A stretch of DNA of 64,000 nucleotides from assembly GCF_024749285.1 (NCBI RefSeq), contig NZ_CP087196.1:5518001-5582000 (forward strand). The letters are read 5' to 3'. Position 1 is the stretch's first letter. Each line of letters opens with the position of its first letter. Position numbers and translations under genes: made by a program. This DNA comes from Pseudomonas sp. B21-015 (GTDB lineage: Bacteria; Pseudomonadota; Gammaproteobacteria; Pseudomonadales; Pseudomonadaceae). The notes under the pieces are model-generated. The model did not search any database, was not told where the DNA came from, and saw only the letters and a list, made by a program, of their open reading frames with translations. Positions 37,912 through 45,442 of this stretch are shown piece by piece.

Positions 37912-38891
37912 TGGCCGTCGTACTTACCGCCCGCGACCTGACCCGTCACTACGAAGTGTCCCGTGGCCTGTTCAAGGGCCATGCGATCGTGCGCGCCCTC
38001 AACGGTGTGTCGTTCGAACTGGAAGCCGGCAAGACCCTCGCCGTTGTGGGCGAATCGGGCTGCGGTAAATCCACCCTGGCCCGCGCCCTGACGCTGATCG
38101 AAGAACCGTCCTCCGGCTCCTTGAAAATCGCCGGGCAGGAAGTCGCCGGCGCTAACAAGGCCCAGCGCAAGCAACTGCGCAAAGACGTGCAGATGGTGTT
38201 CCAGAGCCCGTACGCGTCGTTGAACCCACGGCAGAAGATCGGTGATCAGCTTGCAGAGCCATTATTGATCAACACCAACCTCAGCGCCTCGGAACGTCGC
38301 GACAAAGTCCAGGCGATGATGAAGCAGGTGGGCTTGCGTCCCGAGCACTACCAGCGCTATCCGCACATGTTCTCTGGCGGTCAGCGCCAGCGGATCGCCC
38401 TGGCCCGCGCAATGATGCTGCAACCGAAAGTGCTGGTGGCGGACGAACCGACCTCGGCGCTGGACGTGTCGATTCAGGCACAGGTGCTCAACCTGTTCAT
38501 GGATTTGCAGCAAGAGTTCAACACCGCCTACGTGTTCATCTCCCACAACCTCGCCGTGGTGCGCCACGTCGCCGATCACGTGATGGTGATGTACCTCGGC
38601 CGGCCGGTGGAAATGGGCCCGAAAGAGGACATCTACACCCGTCCTCTGCACCCGTACACCCAGGCGCTGCTGTCGGCCACTCCGACCATCCACCCGGATC
38701 CGGACAAACCGAAAATCAAGATCGTTGGCGAATTGCCCAACCCGCTGAACCCGCCGTCCGGCTGCGCCTTCCACAAGCGCTGCCCGTATGCGACCGAGCG
38801 CTGTGCCATCGAAGAGCCGGCCCTGCGCCTGCTCGACACCCGCCAGGTGGCTTGCCACTACGCCGAGCAATTCCTCGACGGCGCGGCATAA
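37911..38891 (+). CDS. dppF: Dipeptide ABC transporter ATP-binding protein DppF
   Basis: This is the 326-residue second ATPase of the dipeptide importer. The Walker A is GESGCGKS, the Q-loop MVFQSPYASLNPR, the signature FSGGQRQRIALARA, the Walker B VLVADEPTSALD and the switch FISHNLAVV. The C-terminal oligo/dipeptide domain has GCAFHKRCPYATERC. Translation is coupled to dppD through the TAATG overlap. It is last in the operon; a REPIN and a terminator hairpin follow within 150 bases. Confidence 0.95.
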   Translation: MAVVLTARDLTRHYEVSRGLFKGHAIVRALNGVSFELEAGKTLAVVGESGCGKSTLARALTLIEEPSSGSLKIAGQEVAGANKAQRKQLRKDVQMVFQSPYASLNPRQKIGDQLAEPLLINTNLSASERRDKVQAMMKQVGLRPEHYQRYPHMFSGGQRQRIALARAMMLQPKVLVADEPTSALDVSIQAQVLNLFMDLQQEFNTAYVFISHNLAVVRHVADHVMVMYLGRPVEMGPKEDIYTRPLHPYTQALLSATPTIHPDPDKPKIKIVGELPNPLNPPSGCAFHKRCPYATERCAIEEPALRLLDTRQVACHYAEQFLDGAA

Positions 38892-38895
38892 AAAA

Positions 38896-38969
38896 TGTGG
38901 GAGCGAGCCTGCTCGCGATAGCGGTGTGCAGACTGTCATGACGCCTTCGCGAGCAGGCTCGCTCTCACA
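38896..38969. repeat. REPIN (TGTGGGAGCGAGCCTGCTCGCGA type)
   Basis: Inverted arms TGTGGGAGCGAGCCTGCTCG / CGAGCAGGCTCGCTCTCACA. One arm has a C-to-T change in the terminal CCCACA. It lies four bases after the dppF stop. Confidence 0.9.
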
Positions 38970-38991
38970 GGGATACTTGACCTGTTCACCA

Positions 38992-39040
38992 CCCCCTTCC
39001 GCCGGATTGCGCATCAGTCCGGCAGGAGGGGTTTTCTTTT
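38992..39040 (+). terminator. Terminator of the dpp operon
   Basis: CCCCCTTCCGCCGGA pairs with TCCGGCAGGAGGGG around an 11-base loop and is followed by TTTTCTTTT on the plus strand. It lies 100 bases after dppF, beyond the REPIN. Confidence 0.82.
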
Positions 39041-39049
39041 GTCTGTCAT

Positions 39050-39274
39050 TTACGTTTGCTTGTCTTCCTCATCCTCATCGGTGTCTGGGTCGTCAGTGGT
39101 CGAGTCGTCATCGTCTGTTTGGGACGCAGCGATCATCAACTGGCTGTGCGTACCTTGCCCGTACCAGGCCTGCTGCTCATCATGGTTCGTGCATTGCGCC
39201 CATGCCGCCGACGTGCCGATGGACAGCATCACCAAAACCTTAAGCAGCAACATAATGCGTTGAAAAATGCTCAT
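39050..39274 (-). CDS. Small secreted acidic protein of unknown function
   Basis: This is a predicted 74-residue protein. It has a clear Sec signal peptide (MSIFQRIMLLLKVLVMLSIGTSAAWA, cleavage after AWA) and a short mature part of about 48 residues. That part has one cysteine, a central QQAWYGQGTHSQLMIAASQ and a very acidic tail (DDDDSTTDDPDTDEDEED). The start at 39274 is chosen because AAAGGATG stands at the right distance; an ATG four codons upstream is too close to it. I do not recognise the family. The tail could bind divalent metal ions or be a compositional accident. Signal peptide and ribosome site argue that it is real. Confidence 0.6.
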   Translation of the reverse strand: MSIFQRIMLLLKVLVMLSIGTSAAWAQCTNHDEQQAWYGQGTHSQLMIAASQTDDDDSTTDDPDTDEDEEDKQT

Positions 39275-39461
39275 AGCCGATTCCATCCTTTGTTGGGTGA
39301 AGCATGGGACGCCTGACAGGTGCTGAGTGAAATCTAGTTCCGATTGACCGGGTTCTCCAGACAGGACGCTACCGGGTAGCAGAAAATGCCACTGGCAAGG
39401 AGATTTGTTTGGAATAGGTGTTATGCCGAACCGATATTACTGTGGCCCGAGGCAGATACCA

Positions 39462-39493
39462 AAAAGCCCCGCAGCTTTCGCAACGGGGCTTTT
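39462..39493 (-). terminator. Terminator of prfC
   Basis: AAAAGCCCCG ... CGGGGCTTTT is a 10-bp stem with a 12-base loop and a T-run on the minus strand, 20 bases after the prfC stop. Confidence 0.9.
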
Positions 39494-39512
39494 GATTTTC
39501 GCAACTCAGCGC

Positions 39513-41096
39513 TTAGTGATGCTCACGCGTCGCACGGAATTTCACGTCCGGCCAGCGCTCTTCCATCAGCGCCAGGTTGACCCGGGTCGGGGCCAGGTAG
39601 GTCAGGTGACCGCCGCCGTCCAGTGCCAGGTTTTCCACAGCCTTGTTGGAGAATTCCTCAAGCTTCTTCTTGTCGCTGCACTCGATCCAGCGCGCGGAAT
39701 ACACGGTGATCGGCTCGTAGGAGCACTCGACCTTGTATTCCTCTTTCAAGCGGCTGGCGACCACATCGAACTGCAGCACGCCGACCGCGCCGAGGATGAT
39801 GTCGTTGCTGCGCTCGGGGAAGAACACCTGGGTGGCGCCCTCTTCCGCCAACTGCTGCAAGCCCTGGCGCAGTTGCTTGGATTTCAGCGGATCACGCAGG
39901 CGCACGCGACGGAACAGTTCCGGGGCGAAGTGCGGGATGCCGGTGAAGCCCAGGGCTTCACCTTCGGTGAAGGTGTCACCGATCTGGATGGTGCCGTGGT
40001 TGTGCAGACCGATGATGTCGCCAGCGAAGGCCTCTTCCAGTTGCTCACGCTCGGAGGAGAAGAAGGTCAGCGCGTCGCCGATCCGTACGTCCTTACCAGT
40101 GCGTACGTGGCGCATCTTCATGCCTTTTTCGTACTTGCCGGAGCAAATGCGCATGAAGGCGATGCGGTCGCGGTGTTTGGGGTCCATGTTCGCCTGGATC
40201 TTGAACACGAAACCTGAGAACTTCTCTTCCACCGGTTCCACGGTGCGCTCGTTGGCGACTCGGGCCAGCGGTTTCGGTGCCCAATCGACCACGGCGTCGA
40301 GCACGTGATCGACACCGAAGTTGCCCAGTGCGGTACCGAAGAACACCGGGGTCAGTTGGCCGTCGAGGAATTCCTGTTGATTGAATTCGTGGCAGGCGCC
40401 CTGCACCAGTTCCAGCTGTTCGACGAAGCGATCGTACTCGTCGCCCAAGTGCGCGCGGGCTTCGTCGGAGTCGAGCTTCTCGATGATTTTCACATCGGTG
40501 CGCTCGTGGCCGTGGCCGGCGGTGTAGACAATGATGTAGTCGTCGGCGAGGTGATAAACGCCCTTGAAGTCGCGGTAGCAACCGATCGGCCAGGTGATCG
40601 GCGCCGCCTTGATTTTCAGGACCGCTTCGATTTCGTCGAGCAGTTCGATCGGGTCGCGGATATCACGGTCGAGTTTGTTGATGAAGCTGACGATCGGCGT
40701 GTCACGCAGACGGCAGACGTCCATCAGCGCGATGGTGCGTGGCTCAACACCTTTACCGCCGTCGAGCACCATCAAGGCCGAGTCCACCGCCGTCAGGGTG
40801 CGATAGGTATCTTCGGAGAAGTCTTCGTGGCCCGGGGTGTCGAGCAGGTTGACCATGTGGTCGCGATACGGGAACTGCATGACCGACGTGGTAATGGAAA
40901 TACCCCGTTGTTTTTCCATTTCCATCCAGTCGGAGGTGGCATGGCGGTCGGACTTGCGAGACTTCACCGTGCCGGCTACCGCAATCGCCTTGCCCATCAG
41001 CAAGAGCTTCTCGGTGATGGTGGTTTTACCGGCATCGGGGTGGGAAATAATGGCGAAAGTGCGGCGTTTCGCGACTTCGGCGGCCTGTTTGGTCAT
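39513..41096 (-). CDS. prfC: Peptide chain release factor 3
   Basis: RF3 is a 527-residue GTPase that recycles RF1 and RF2 after termination and helps post-peptidyl-transfer quality control. The G motifs are [16 protein letters not shown] (P loop, about 18-33), [10 protein letters not shown] (G3) and FINKLDRD (G4). Domains II and III follow to the C-terminal FRATREHH. The length equals that of E. coli RF3 (529). The gene is monocistronic, with its own terminator, and its promoter lies in 41097-41196. Confidence 0.98.
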   Translation of the reverse strand: MTKQAAEVAKRRTFAIISHPDAGKTTITEKLLLMGKAIAVAGTVKSRKSDRHATSDWMEMEKQRGISITTSVMQFPYRDHMVNLLDTPGHEDFSEDTYRTLTAVDSALMVLDGGKGVEPRTIALMDVCRLRDTPIVSFINKLDRDIRDPIELLDEIEAVLKIKAAPITWPIGCYRDFKGVYHLADDYIIVYTAGHGHERTDVKIIEKLDSDEARAHLGDEYDRFVEQLELVQGACHEFNQQEFLDGQLTPVFFGTALGNFGVDHVLDAVVDWAPKPLARVANERTVEPVEEKFSGFVFKIQANMDPKHRDRIAFMRICSGKYEKGMKMRHVRTGKDVRIGDALTFFSSEREQLEEAFAGDIIGLHNHGTIQIGDTFTEGEALGFTGIPHFAPELFRRVRLRDPLKSKQLRQGLQQLAEEGATQVFFPERSNDIILGAVGVLQFDVVASRLKEEYKVECSYEPITVYSARWIECSDKKKLEEFSNKAVENLALDGGGHLTYLAPTRVNLALMEERWPDVKFRATREHH

Positions 41097-41196
41097 GGGA
41101 AATCGCCTGGCGGTGATTCAAAAAAGGGCGGCGAGTATAGCTTAAAAAGTGACCTACGGACCACCATCCACAGGGCTGACGGAGGTTGCGATCCAA

Positions 41197-41281
41197 CGTA
41201 GGAGCTGCCGAAGGCCGCGATCTTTTGATCTTCGCTTCTAAAAGCAACATCAAAAGATCGCAGCCTTCGGCAGCTCCTACG
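41197..41281. repeat. Long palindromic repeat, GTAGGAGCTGCCGAAGGC class
   Basis: CGTAGGAGCTGCCGAAGGC / GCCTTCGGCAGCTCCTACG with inner GCGATCTTTTGAT ... ATCAAAAGATCGC forms a hairpin of nearly 40 bp. It is a fourth repeat family; a half copy lies at 26100-26130. It separates prfC from the ABC operon leader. Confidence 0.9.
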
Positions 41282-41308
41282 CGGTGGCTAAATGCTGCTG
41301 ATTATGGA

Positions 41309-41525
41309 ACCTTTTAAAAGGTGGAGGCGTCCACTCCCCTGTTACGACCCATCGTCAGGGGCTGAAAAATCAGCAAGTCAGCCTGACGAGGCTGCGCTTA
41401 TGGCTCGATTTCATGCGGTTTCATCAGCGTGTAGAGCTGCTTCTCGCGAACGTTGTTTTCCCGGCAGCCAGGCATGGCATTGCCACTCGGGACTGCGTCC
41501 GCCGACTGAAAAAAGGAGTCCGCCT
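41309..41525 (+). ncRNA. Structured 5' leader of the osmoprotectant ABC operon, candidate cis-regulatory RNA
   Basis: Five consecutive palindromes occupy the first 85 bases: ACCTTTTAAAAGGT (41309-41322), GTGGA-GGCG-TCCAC (41321-41334), CCCCTG ... CAGGGG (41336-41361), GCTGA-AAAA-TCAGC (41361-41374) and AGCCT-GACG-AGGCT (41380-41393). A less regular part follows up to the ribosome site AAAAAAGGAGTCC. Such a series of perfect small stems is unlikely in a plain leader. I could not match it to a known riboswitch class. It may bind a ligand, a protein or an sRNA. Confidence 0.45.
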
Positions 41526-42242
41526 GTGGCTATTCGCTATGGCAAAGGGCTGACAGGAGGTGCGGTTGTCGTCGCCCTTCTGGCCCTGCTGATCCACTGG
41601 ATTGGCATCAACACGATCGAACAGTACCGCGACGATTTGTTGTTTTACCTGCAAGCTCATCTGATTCTCGTCCTCGTTTCCATGCTGGCCGCCCTTGTAG
41701 TGGGCATACCCGCCGGCATCTTCCTCAGCCGCCCGACCATGGTTGGCCGCGCCGAACGTTTCATGCAGATCTTCAACATCGGCAACACCGTGCCGCCTCT
41801 CGCCGTACTGGCCATCGCCCTGGGTATCCTCGGCATTGGCAGCGGTCCTGCGATTTTCGCTTTGTTCCTCGCCTCACTGTTGCCGATTGTGCGCAACACC
41901 TACGAAGGGCTGAAAAACGTCCAGGGTTCACTCAAGGAAGCGGCCGTCGGCATCGGCATGACGCCGACTCAGGTGCTGTGGCGGGTCGAACTGCCGAACG
42001 CCGTGCCGATCATCATCGGTGGCGTGCGCGTGGCGCTGGCGATCAACGTCGGTACCGCACCGCTGGCGTTCCTGATCGGCGCCAACAGCCTGGGCAGCCT
42101 GATTTTCCCCGGTATCGCCCTGAACAATCAGCCGCAACTGCTGCTCGGCGCGGCGTGCACCGCCCTGCTGGCCTTGCTGCTCGACGGTCTGGTGACACTC
42201 GCCAGCCGCCTCTGGCTCGAACGCGGCCTGCGCCCGTCTTAA
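41526..42242 (+). CDS. Osmoprotectant-type ABC transporter permease (OpuC/YehW-like), first permease
   Basis: This 238-residue inner-membrane permease has six helices of the ProW/OpuCB/YehW branch: LIHWIGINTIEQYRDDLLFYLQAH, IPAGIFLSRP, FNIGNTVPPLAVLAIAL and the coupling loop EAAVGIGMTPTQVLWRVELPNAVPIIIGG. The reading frame is open 78 codons further upstream, but that part overlaps the hairpin-rich leader and has no homology. The GTG at 41526 has a perfect ribosome site (AAAAAAGGAG, 8 bases). It is first of a four-gene set (permease, binding protein, permease, ATPase) for quaternary amines such as choline, carnitine or glycine betaine. Confidence 0.9.
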   Translation: MAIRYGKGLTGGAVVVALLALLIHWIGINTIEQYRDDLLFYLQAHLILVLVSMLAALVVGIPAGIFLSRPTMVGRAERFMQIFNIGNTVPPLAVLAIALGILGIGSGPAIFALFLASLLPIVRNTYEGLKNVQGSLKEAAVGIGMTPTQVLWRVELPNAVPIIIGGVRVALAINVGTAPLAFLIGANSLGSLIFPGIALNNQPQLLLGAACTALLALLLDGLVTLASRLWLERGLRPS

Positions 42243-42262
42243 GCCCCGGCAAAGGAATTTTC

Positions 42263-43156
42263 ATGAAGACATCAAGCTTTTTACTAGGCTGCGTTCTGCT
42301 GTTCGCAGGATTTGCCCAAGCCGCTGAAAAACCCGTGATCCGCATTGGCGCCCGGGTGTTCACCGAACAAACCCTGCTGGCGGAAATCACCTCCCAATAC
42401 CTGCGCGCCAAAGGTTACGACACTCAAGTGACGGGCGGTCTGGGCAGCAACCTCGCCCGCAGCGCCCACGAAAGCGGTCAGCTGGATTTGATGTGGGAAT
42501 ACACCGGCGTGTCGCTGGTGGCTTACAACCACGTCACTGAAAAACTCGACAGCGCTCAGTCCTACGCCAAGGTGAAAGCACTCGACGAAAAAAAAGGCCT
42601 GATCTGGCTGACCCCGTCGAACTTCAGCAACACCTACGCCCTGGCGCTACCGGAAAAAACCGCGAAGGCTTACCCGCAGATCAACACGATCAGCGAGCTG
42701 AACACAGTGTTGCAGGCTGAGCAGAAGCAAAATCATCTGGTAGCGCTGGATACCGAATTCGCCAACCGCTCCGACGGTCTGGCCGGCATGGTTGACCTCT
42801 ACGGCATGAACCTGACCCGCAACAACATCCGCCAGATGGACGCCGGGCTGGTCTACACCGCCCTGCGTAACGGCCAAGTGTTTGCCGGTCTGGTTTACAC
42901 CACCGACGGTCGCCTGAACGCCTTCAAGCTCAAGTTGCTCGAAGACGACAAGCATTACTTCCCGGACTACACCGCCGCGCCGGTGGTGCGCCAGGCCTAC
43001 CTCGATGCCCACCCGAAACTCACCGAAGAGCTCAAGCCACTGGCCCAGCTGTTCGACGACGCCACCATGCGCCAGCTCAATGCACGGGTCGATGTCGATC
43101 ACGAAAGCCCTTCATCGGTTGCCGCAGATTTCCTGCGCCAGCATCCGTTGAACTAA
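42263..43156 (+). CDS. Osmoprotectant-type ABC substrate-binding protein (OpuCC/OsmX-like)
   Basis: This 297-residue periplasmic protein has signal peptide MKTSSFLLGCVLLFAGFAQA. The mature part carries OpuAC-type blocks: IRIGARVFTEQTLLAEITSQYL, GGLGSNLARSAHESGQLDLMWEYTGVSL, EFANRSDGLAGMVDLYGM and TTDGRLNAFKLKLLEDDKHYFPDYTAAPVVR. The aromatic cage that binds trimethylammonium groups is plausible (WEYTG, TTDGR neighbourhood) but cannot be proved from sequence. The cysteine in the signal peptide (LLGCVLL) is followed by hydrophobic residues and is not a good lipobox, so the protein is probably free in the periplasm. It lies 20 bases after the first permease gene. Confidence 0.9.
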   Translation: MKTSSFLLGCVLLFAGFAQAAEKPVIRIGARVFTEQTLLAEITSQYLRAKGYDTQVTGGLGSNLARSAHESGQLDLMWEYTGVSLVAYNHVTEKLDSAQSYAKVKALDEKKGLIWLTPSNFSNTYALALPEKTAKAYPQINTISELNTVLQAEQKQNHLVALDTEFANRSDGLAGMVDLYGMNLTRNNIRQMDAGLVYTALRNGQVFAGLVYTTDGRLNAFKLKLLEDDKHYFPDYTAAPVVRQAYLDAHPKLTEELKPLAQLFDDATMRQLNARVDVDHESPSSVAADFLRQHPLN

Positions 43157-43168
43157 AGAGGAAAAGTC

Positions 43169-43822
43169 ATGGAATTTCTCAACGCCTTTTCCCATCTCGA
43201 CGGGCCGCAGGTTTTGCACCTGACCTGGCAGCACATCACCCTGGTCGGCATCGCGGTAACACTGGCGATTCTGGTCGGCGTGCCACTGGGCATCCTGATG
43301 ACACGCTTCCCGACACTGGCCGGCCCGTTGCAAGCCAGCGCTACGGTGTTGCTGACCGTGCCATCGATTGCGCTGTTCGGCCTGCTGCTGCCGTTCTACT
43401 CGAAATTTGGCCAGGGCCTCGGCCCGATGCCGGCGATCACCGCCGTGTTTCTGTATTCGCTGCTGCCGATCATGCGTAACACCTACCTGGCACTGACCGG
43501 CGTGGAACCCGGCATTCGCGAAGCCGCCCGTGGTATCGGCATGACCTTCGGCCAGCGCCTGCGCATGGTCGAACTGCCCATCGCGGTGCCGGTGATCCTC
43601 GCCGGCGTACGCACCGCCGTGGTGATGAACATCGGCGTGATGACCATCGCCGCGACCATCGGCGCCGGCGGCCTTGGTGTACTCATTCTCGCTTCCATCA
43701 GCCGCAGCGACATGTCGATGCTGATTGTCGGCGCCGTGCTGGTCAGTCTTTTGGCCATCTTCGCCGACCTGCTTCTGCAATGGCTGCAACGCACGCTGAC
43801 TCCAAAAGGACTGCTCAAATGA
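43169..43822 (+). CDS. Osmoprotectant-type ABC transporter permease, second permease
   Basis: This 217-residue inner-membrane permease is of the OpuCB/OpuCD family. It starts with a short soluble segment (MEFLNAFSHLDGPQVLHLTWQH) and has about five or six helices. Its coupling loop is EAARGIGMTFGQRLRMVELPIAVPVILAGVRTAVVMNIG. It pairs with the first permease as a heterodimer, the OpuC arrangement. The stop overlaps the ATPase start by four bases (ATGA). The C-terminus (LLLQWLQRTLTPKGLLK) is basic and cytoplasmic. Confidence 0.92.
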   Translation: MEFLNAFSHLDGPQVLHLTWQHITLVGIAVTLAILVGVPLGILMTRFPTLAGPLQASATVLLTVPSIALFGLLLPFYSKFGQGLGPMPAITAVFLYSLLPIMRNTYLALTGVEPGIREAARGIGMTFGQRLRMVELPIAVPVILAGVRTAVVMNIGVMTIAATIGAGGLGVLILASISRSDMSMLIVGAVLVSLLAIFADLLLQWLQRTLTPKGLLK

Positions 43823-44976
43823 TCGAACTTCAAAACCTCAGCAAGACCTTCCAAAGCAACGTCAAAGATGTGAAAGCCGTGGACTCGGTGAGCCTGACCG
43901 TCAATGAAGGCGAGATCTGTGTGTTCCTCGGGCCATCGGGCTGCGGCAAAAGCACCACGCTGAAAATGATCAACCGTCTGATCAAGCCGACCTCGGGCAA
44001 GATCCTGATCAACGGTGAAGACACCACTGACCTCGACGAAGTGACCCTGCGTCGCAACATCGGTTACGTGATCCAGCAGATCGGTCTGTTCCCGAATATG
44101 ACCATCGAGGAAAACATCACCATCGTTCCGCGCCTGCTCGGCTGGGACAAACAGAAATGCCATGACCGCGCCCGCGAGTTGATGAGCATGATCAAGCTTG
44201 AGCCCAAGCAGTACCTGACTCGCTATCCCCGTGAATTGTCCGGTGGCCAGCAGCAACGGATCGGCGTGATTCGAGCGCTGGCGGCGGATGCGCCGCTGTT
44301 GCTGATGGACGAACCGTTCGGCGCGGTCGACCCGATCAACCGCGAGATGATCCAGAACGAGTTTTTCGAAATGCAACGGGCGCTGAACAAGACCGTGATC
44401 ATGGTCAGCCACGACATCGACGAAGCGATCAAGCTCGGCGACAAGATCGCGATTTTCCGCGCCGGCAAACTGTTGCAGATCGACCACCCGGACACCTTGC
44501 TCGCGCATCCGGCGGACGACTTTGTCAGCAACTTCGTCGGCCAGGACAGCACGCTCAAGCGTCTGTTGCTGGTGAAGGCTGAAGATGCGGCGGACAACGC
44601 GCCATCGGTAAGCCCGGAAACCCCGGTGGCCGATGCACTTGAATTGATGGACGAACTGGACCGTCGCTACGTGGTGGTCACCTGCGCCGAGAACAAGGCC
44701 TTGGGCTACGTGCGTCGGCGCGACCTGCATCGCCAGGCCGGCACCTGCGCGCAATACCGGCGCGAGTTCAACGCCACCGCGGCCTACGACGAACACCTGC
44801 GCATCCTGTTGTCGCGCATGTACGAGTTCAACCGCTCGTGGCTGCCGGTGATGGACGCCGAGCGGGTGTTTCTGGGGGAAGTGACTCAGGAATCGATTGC
44901 CGAGTATTTAAGCTCTGGCAAGTCCCGTGGGGGCAAGACCAGCATTGTTTCGCCGGCTGAGACTGCTGTCGCCTGA
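43819..44976 (+). CDS. Osmoprotectant-type ABC transporter ATP-binding protein with C-terminal CBS region
   Basis: This is a 385-residue ATPase. The Walker A is GPSGCGKSTTLKMI, the Q-loop YVIQQIGLFPNM, the signature LSGGQQQRIGVIRALAAD, the Walker B LLLMDEPFGAVDP and the switch MVSHDIDEAI. After about residue 245 a CBS-type region follows (VSPETPVADALELMDELDRRYVVVTC, FNRSWLPVMDAERVFLGEVTQESI). In OpuA and OpuC, CBS modules sense ionic strength, so osmotic gating of transport is possible. The start MIELQNLSKTF overlaps the preceding stop; upstream in-frame ATGs lie inside the permease gene. Confidence 0.92.
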   Translation: MIELQNLSKTFQSNVKDVKAVDSVSLTVNEGEICVFLGPSGCGKSTTLKMINRLIKPTSGKILINGEDTTDLDEVTLRRNIGYVIQQIGLFPNMTIEENITIVPRLLGWDKQKCHDRARELMSMIKLEPKQYLTRYPRELSGGQQQRIGVIRALAADAPLLLMDEPFGAVDPINREMIQNEFFEMQRALNKTVIMVSHDIDEAIKLGDKIAIFRAGKLLQIDHPDTLLAHPADDFVSNFVGQDSTLKRLLLVKAEDAADNAPSVSPETPVADALELMDELDRRYVVVTCAENKALGYVRRRDLHRQAGTCAQYRREFNATAAYDEHLRILLSRMYEFNRSWLPVMDAERVFLGEVTQESIAEYLSSGKSRGGKTSIVSPAETAVA

Positions 44977-44983
44977 TCTGACG

Positions 44984-45075
44984 CCTTCGCGGGCAAGCCC
45001 GCTCCCACAGGGTTCTTGGCGTACACAAGATTTGTGTACGACAGAAATCACTGTGGGAGCGGGCTTGCCCGCGAT
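44984..45075. repeat. REPIN, tail-to-tail, with inner palindrome
   Basis: TTCGCGGGCAAGCCCGCTCC and GGAGCGGGCTTGCCCGCGA flank a spacer that itself has GTACACAA-GAT-TTGTGTAC. It lies after the ABC operon. Confidence 0.9.
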
Positions 45076-45210
45076 TGGGGGCACTACAAACCCCTCTGAC
45101 ACTCCTCAAATATCCCTTCTACGGGAACATCACACTGTCATGCAGGTCGGTTACATCAGTAGCTGTCGGGGACCGCACGACGGAAGCGTGCAAAAACGCG
45201 ACATTTTTTG

Positions 45211-45239
45211 TTGATCTCAAGCCCCTCACGCCCTAAAGT
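45211..45239 (+). promoter_or_regulatory. Sigma-70-type promoter upstream of speC
   Basis: TTGATC and TAAAGT are separated by exactly 17 bases, predicting transcription from about 45246. The start is 200 bases before the speC ATG and just before the leader terminator unit. Confidence 0.6.
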
Positions 45240-45245
45240 TCGCGC

Positions 45246-45338
45246 CGAACGTCCATGCTGGAAACGATCCATCCGGCTCAAGTACTGACGACGAGACAGC
45301 AAGGCCAAGGGAAAGCACCGCCTCCCATGGCCTTTTTG
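45246..45338 (+). ncRNA. Short leader transcript ending in a terminator: attenuator or sRNA upstream of speC
   Basis: Predicted start to terminator is about 93 bases. The end is a real Rho-independent structure: AAGGCCA and TGGCCTT with inner GGG/CCC pairs, then a TTTTT run. A 36-codon frame (45255-45365, beginning MLETIHPAQVL) crosses the stem and contains three successive prolines (45318-45326) in it. The position before ornithine decarboxylase suggests polyamine- or ornithine-dependent attenuation, but a free-standing sRNA is equally consistent. The small frame has no clear ribosome site. Confidence 0.5.
45301..45338 (+). terminator. Rho-independent terminator in the speC leader
   Basis: AAGGCCAAGGG pairs with CCCATGGCCTT with one A-A mismatch, loop of 12 bases, followed by TTTG after the two pairing Ts (TTTTT in all). 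It lies 104 bases before speC, so full-length speC mRNA must read through it or start after it. Confidence 0.8.
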
Positions 45339-45442
45339 CTTTCGGCGACATGCCTTGGGAAGTAGGCGAACCAAAGTGGGGATACGGAGGACGTTCATTT
45401 GCACCCATTGTTAATTTCAGTTTGCCAGTAGGAGTTCCCAGC

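Noticed and set aside
41292..41525. 78-codon N-terminal extension of the first ABC permease
   Set aside because: The stretch is low in permease-like sequence, overlaps successive hairpins, and a strong ribosome site lies before the GTG at 41526.
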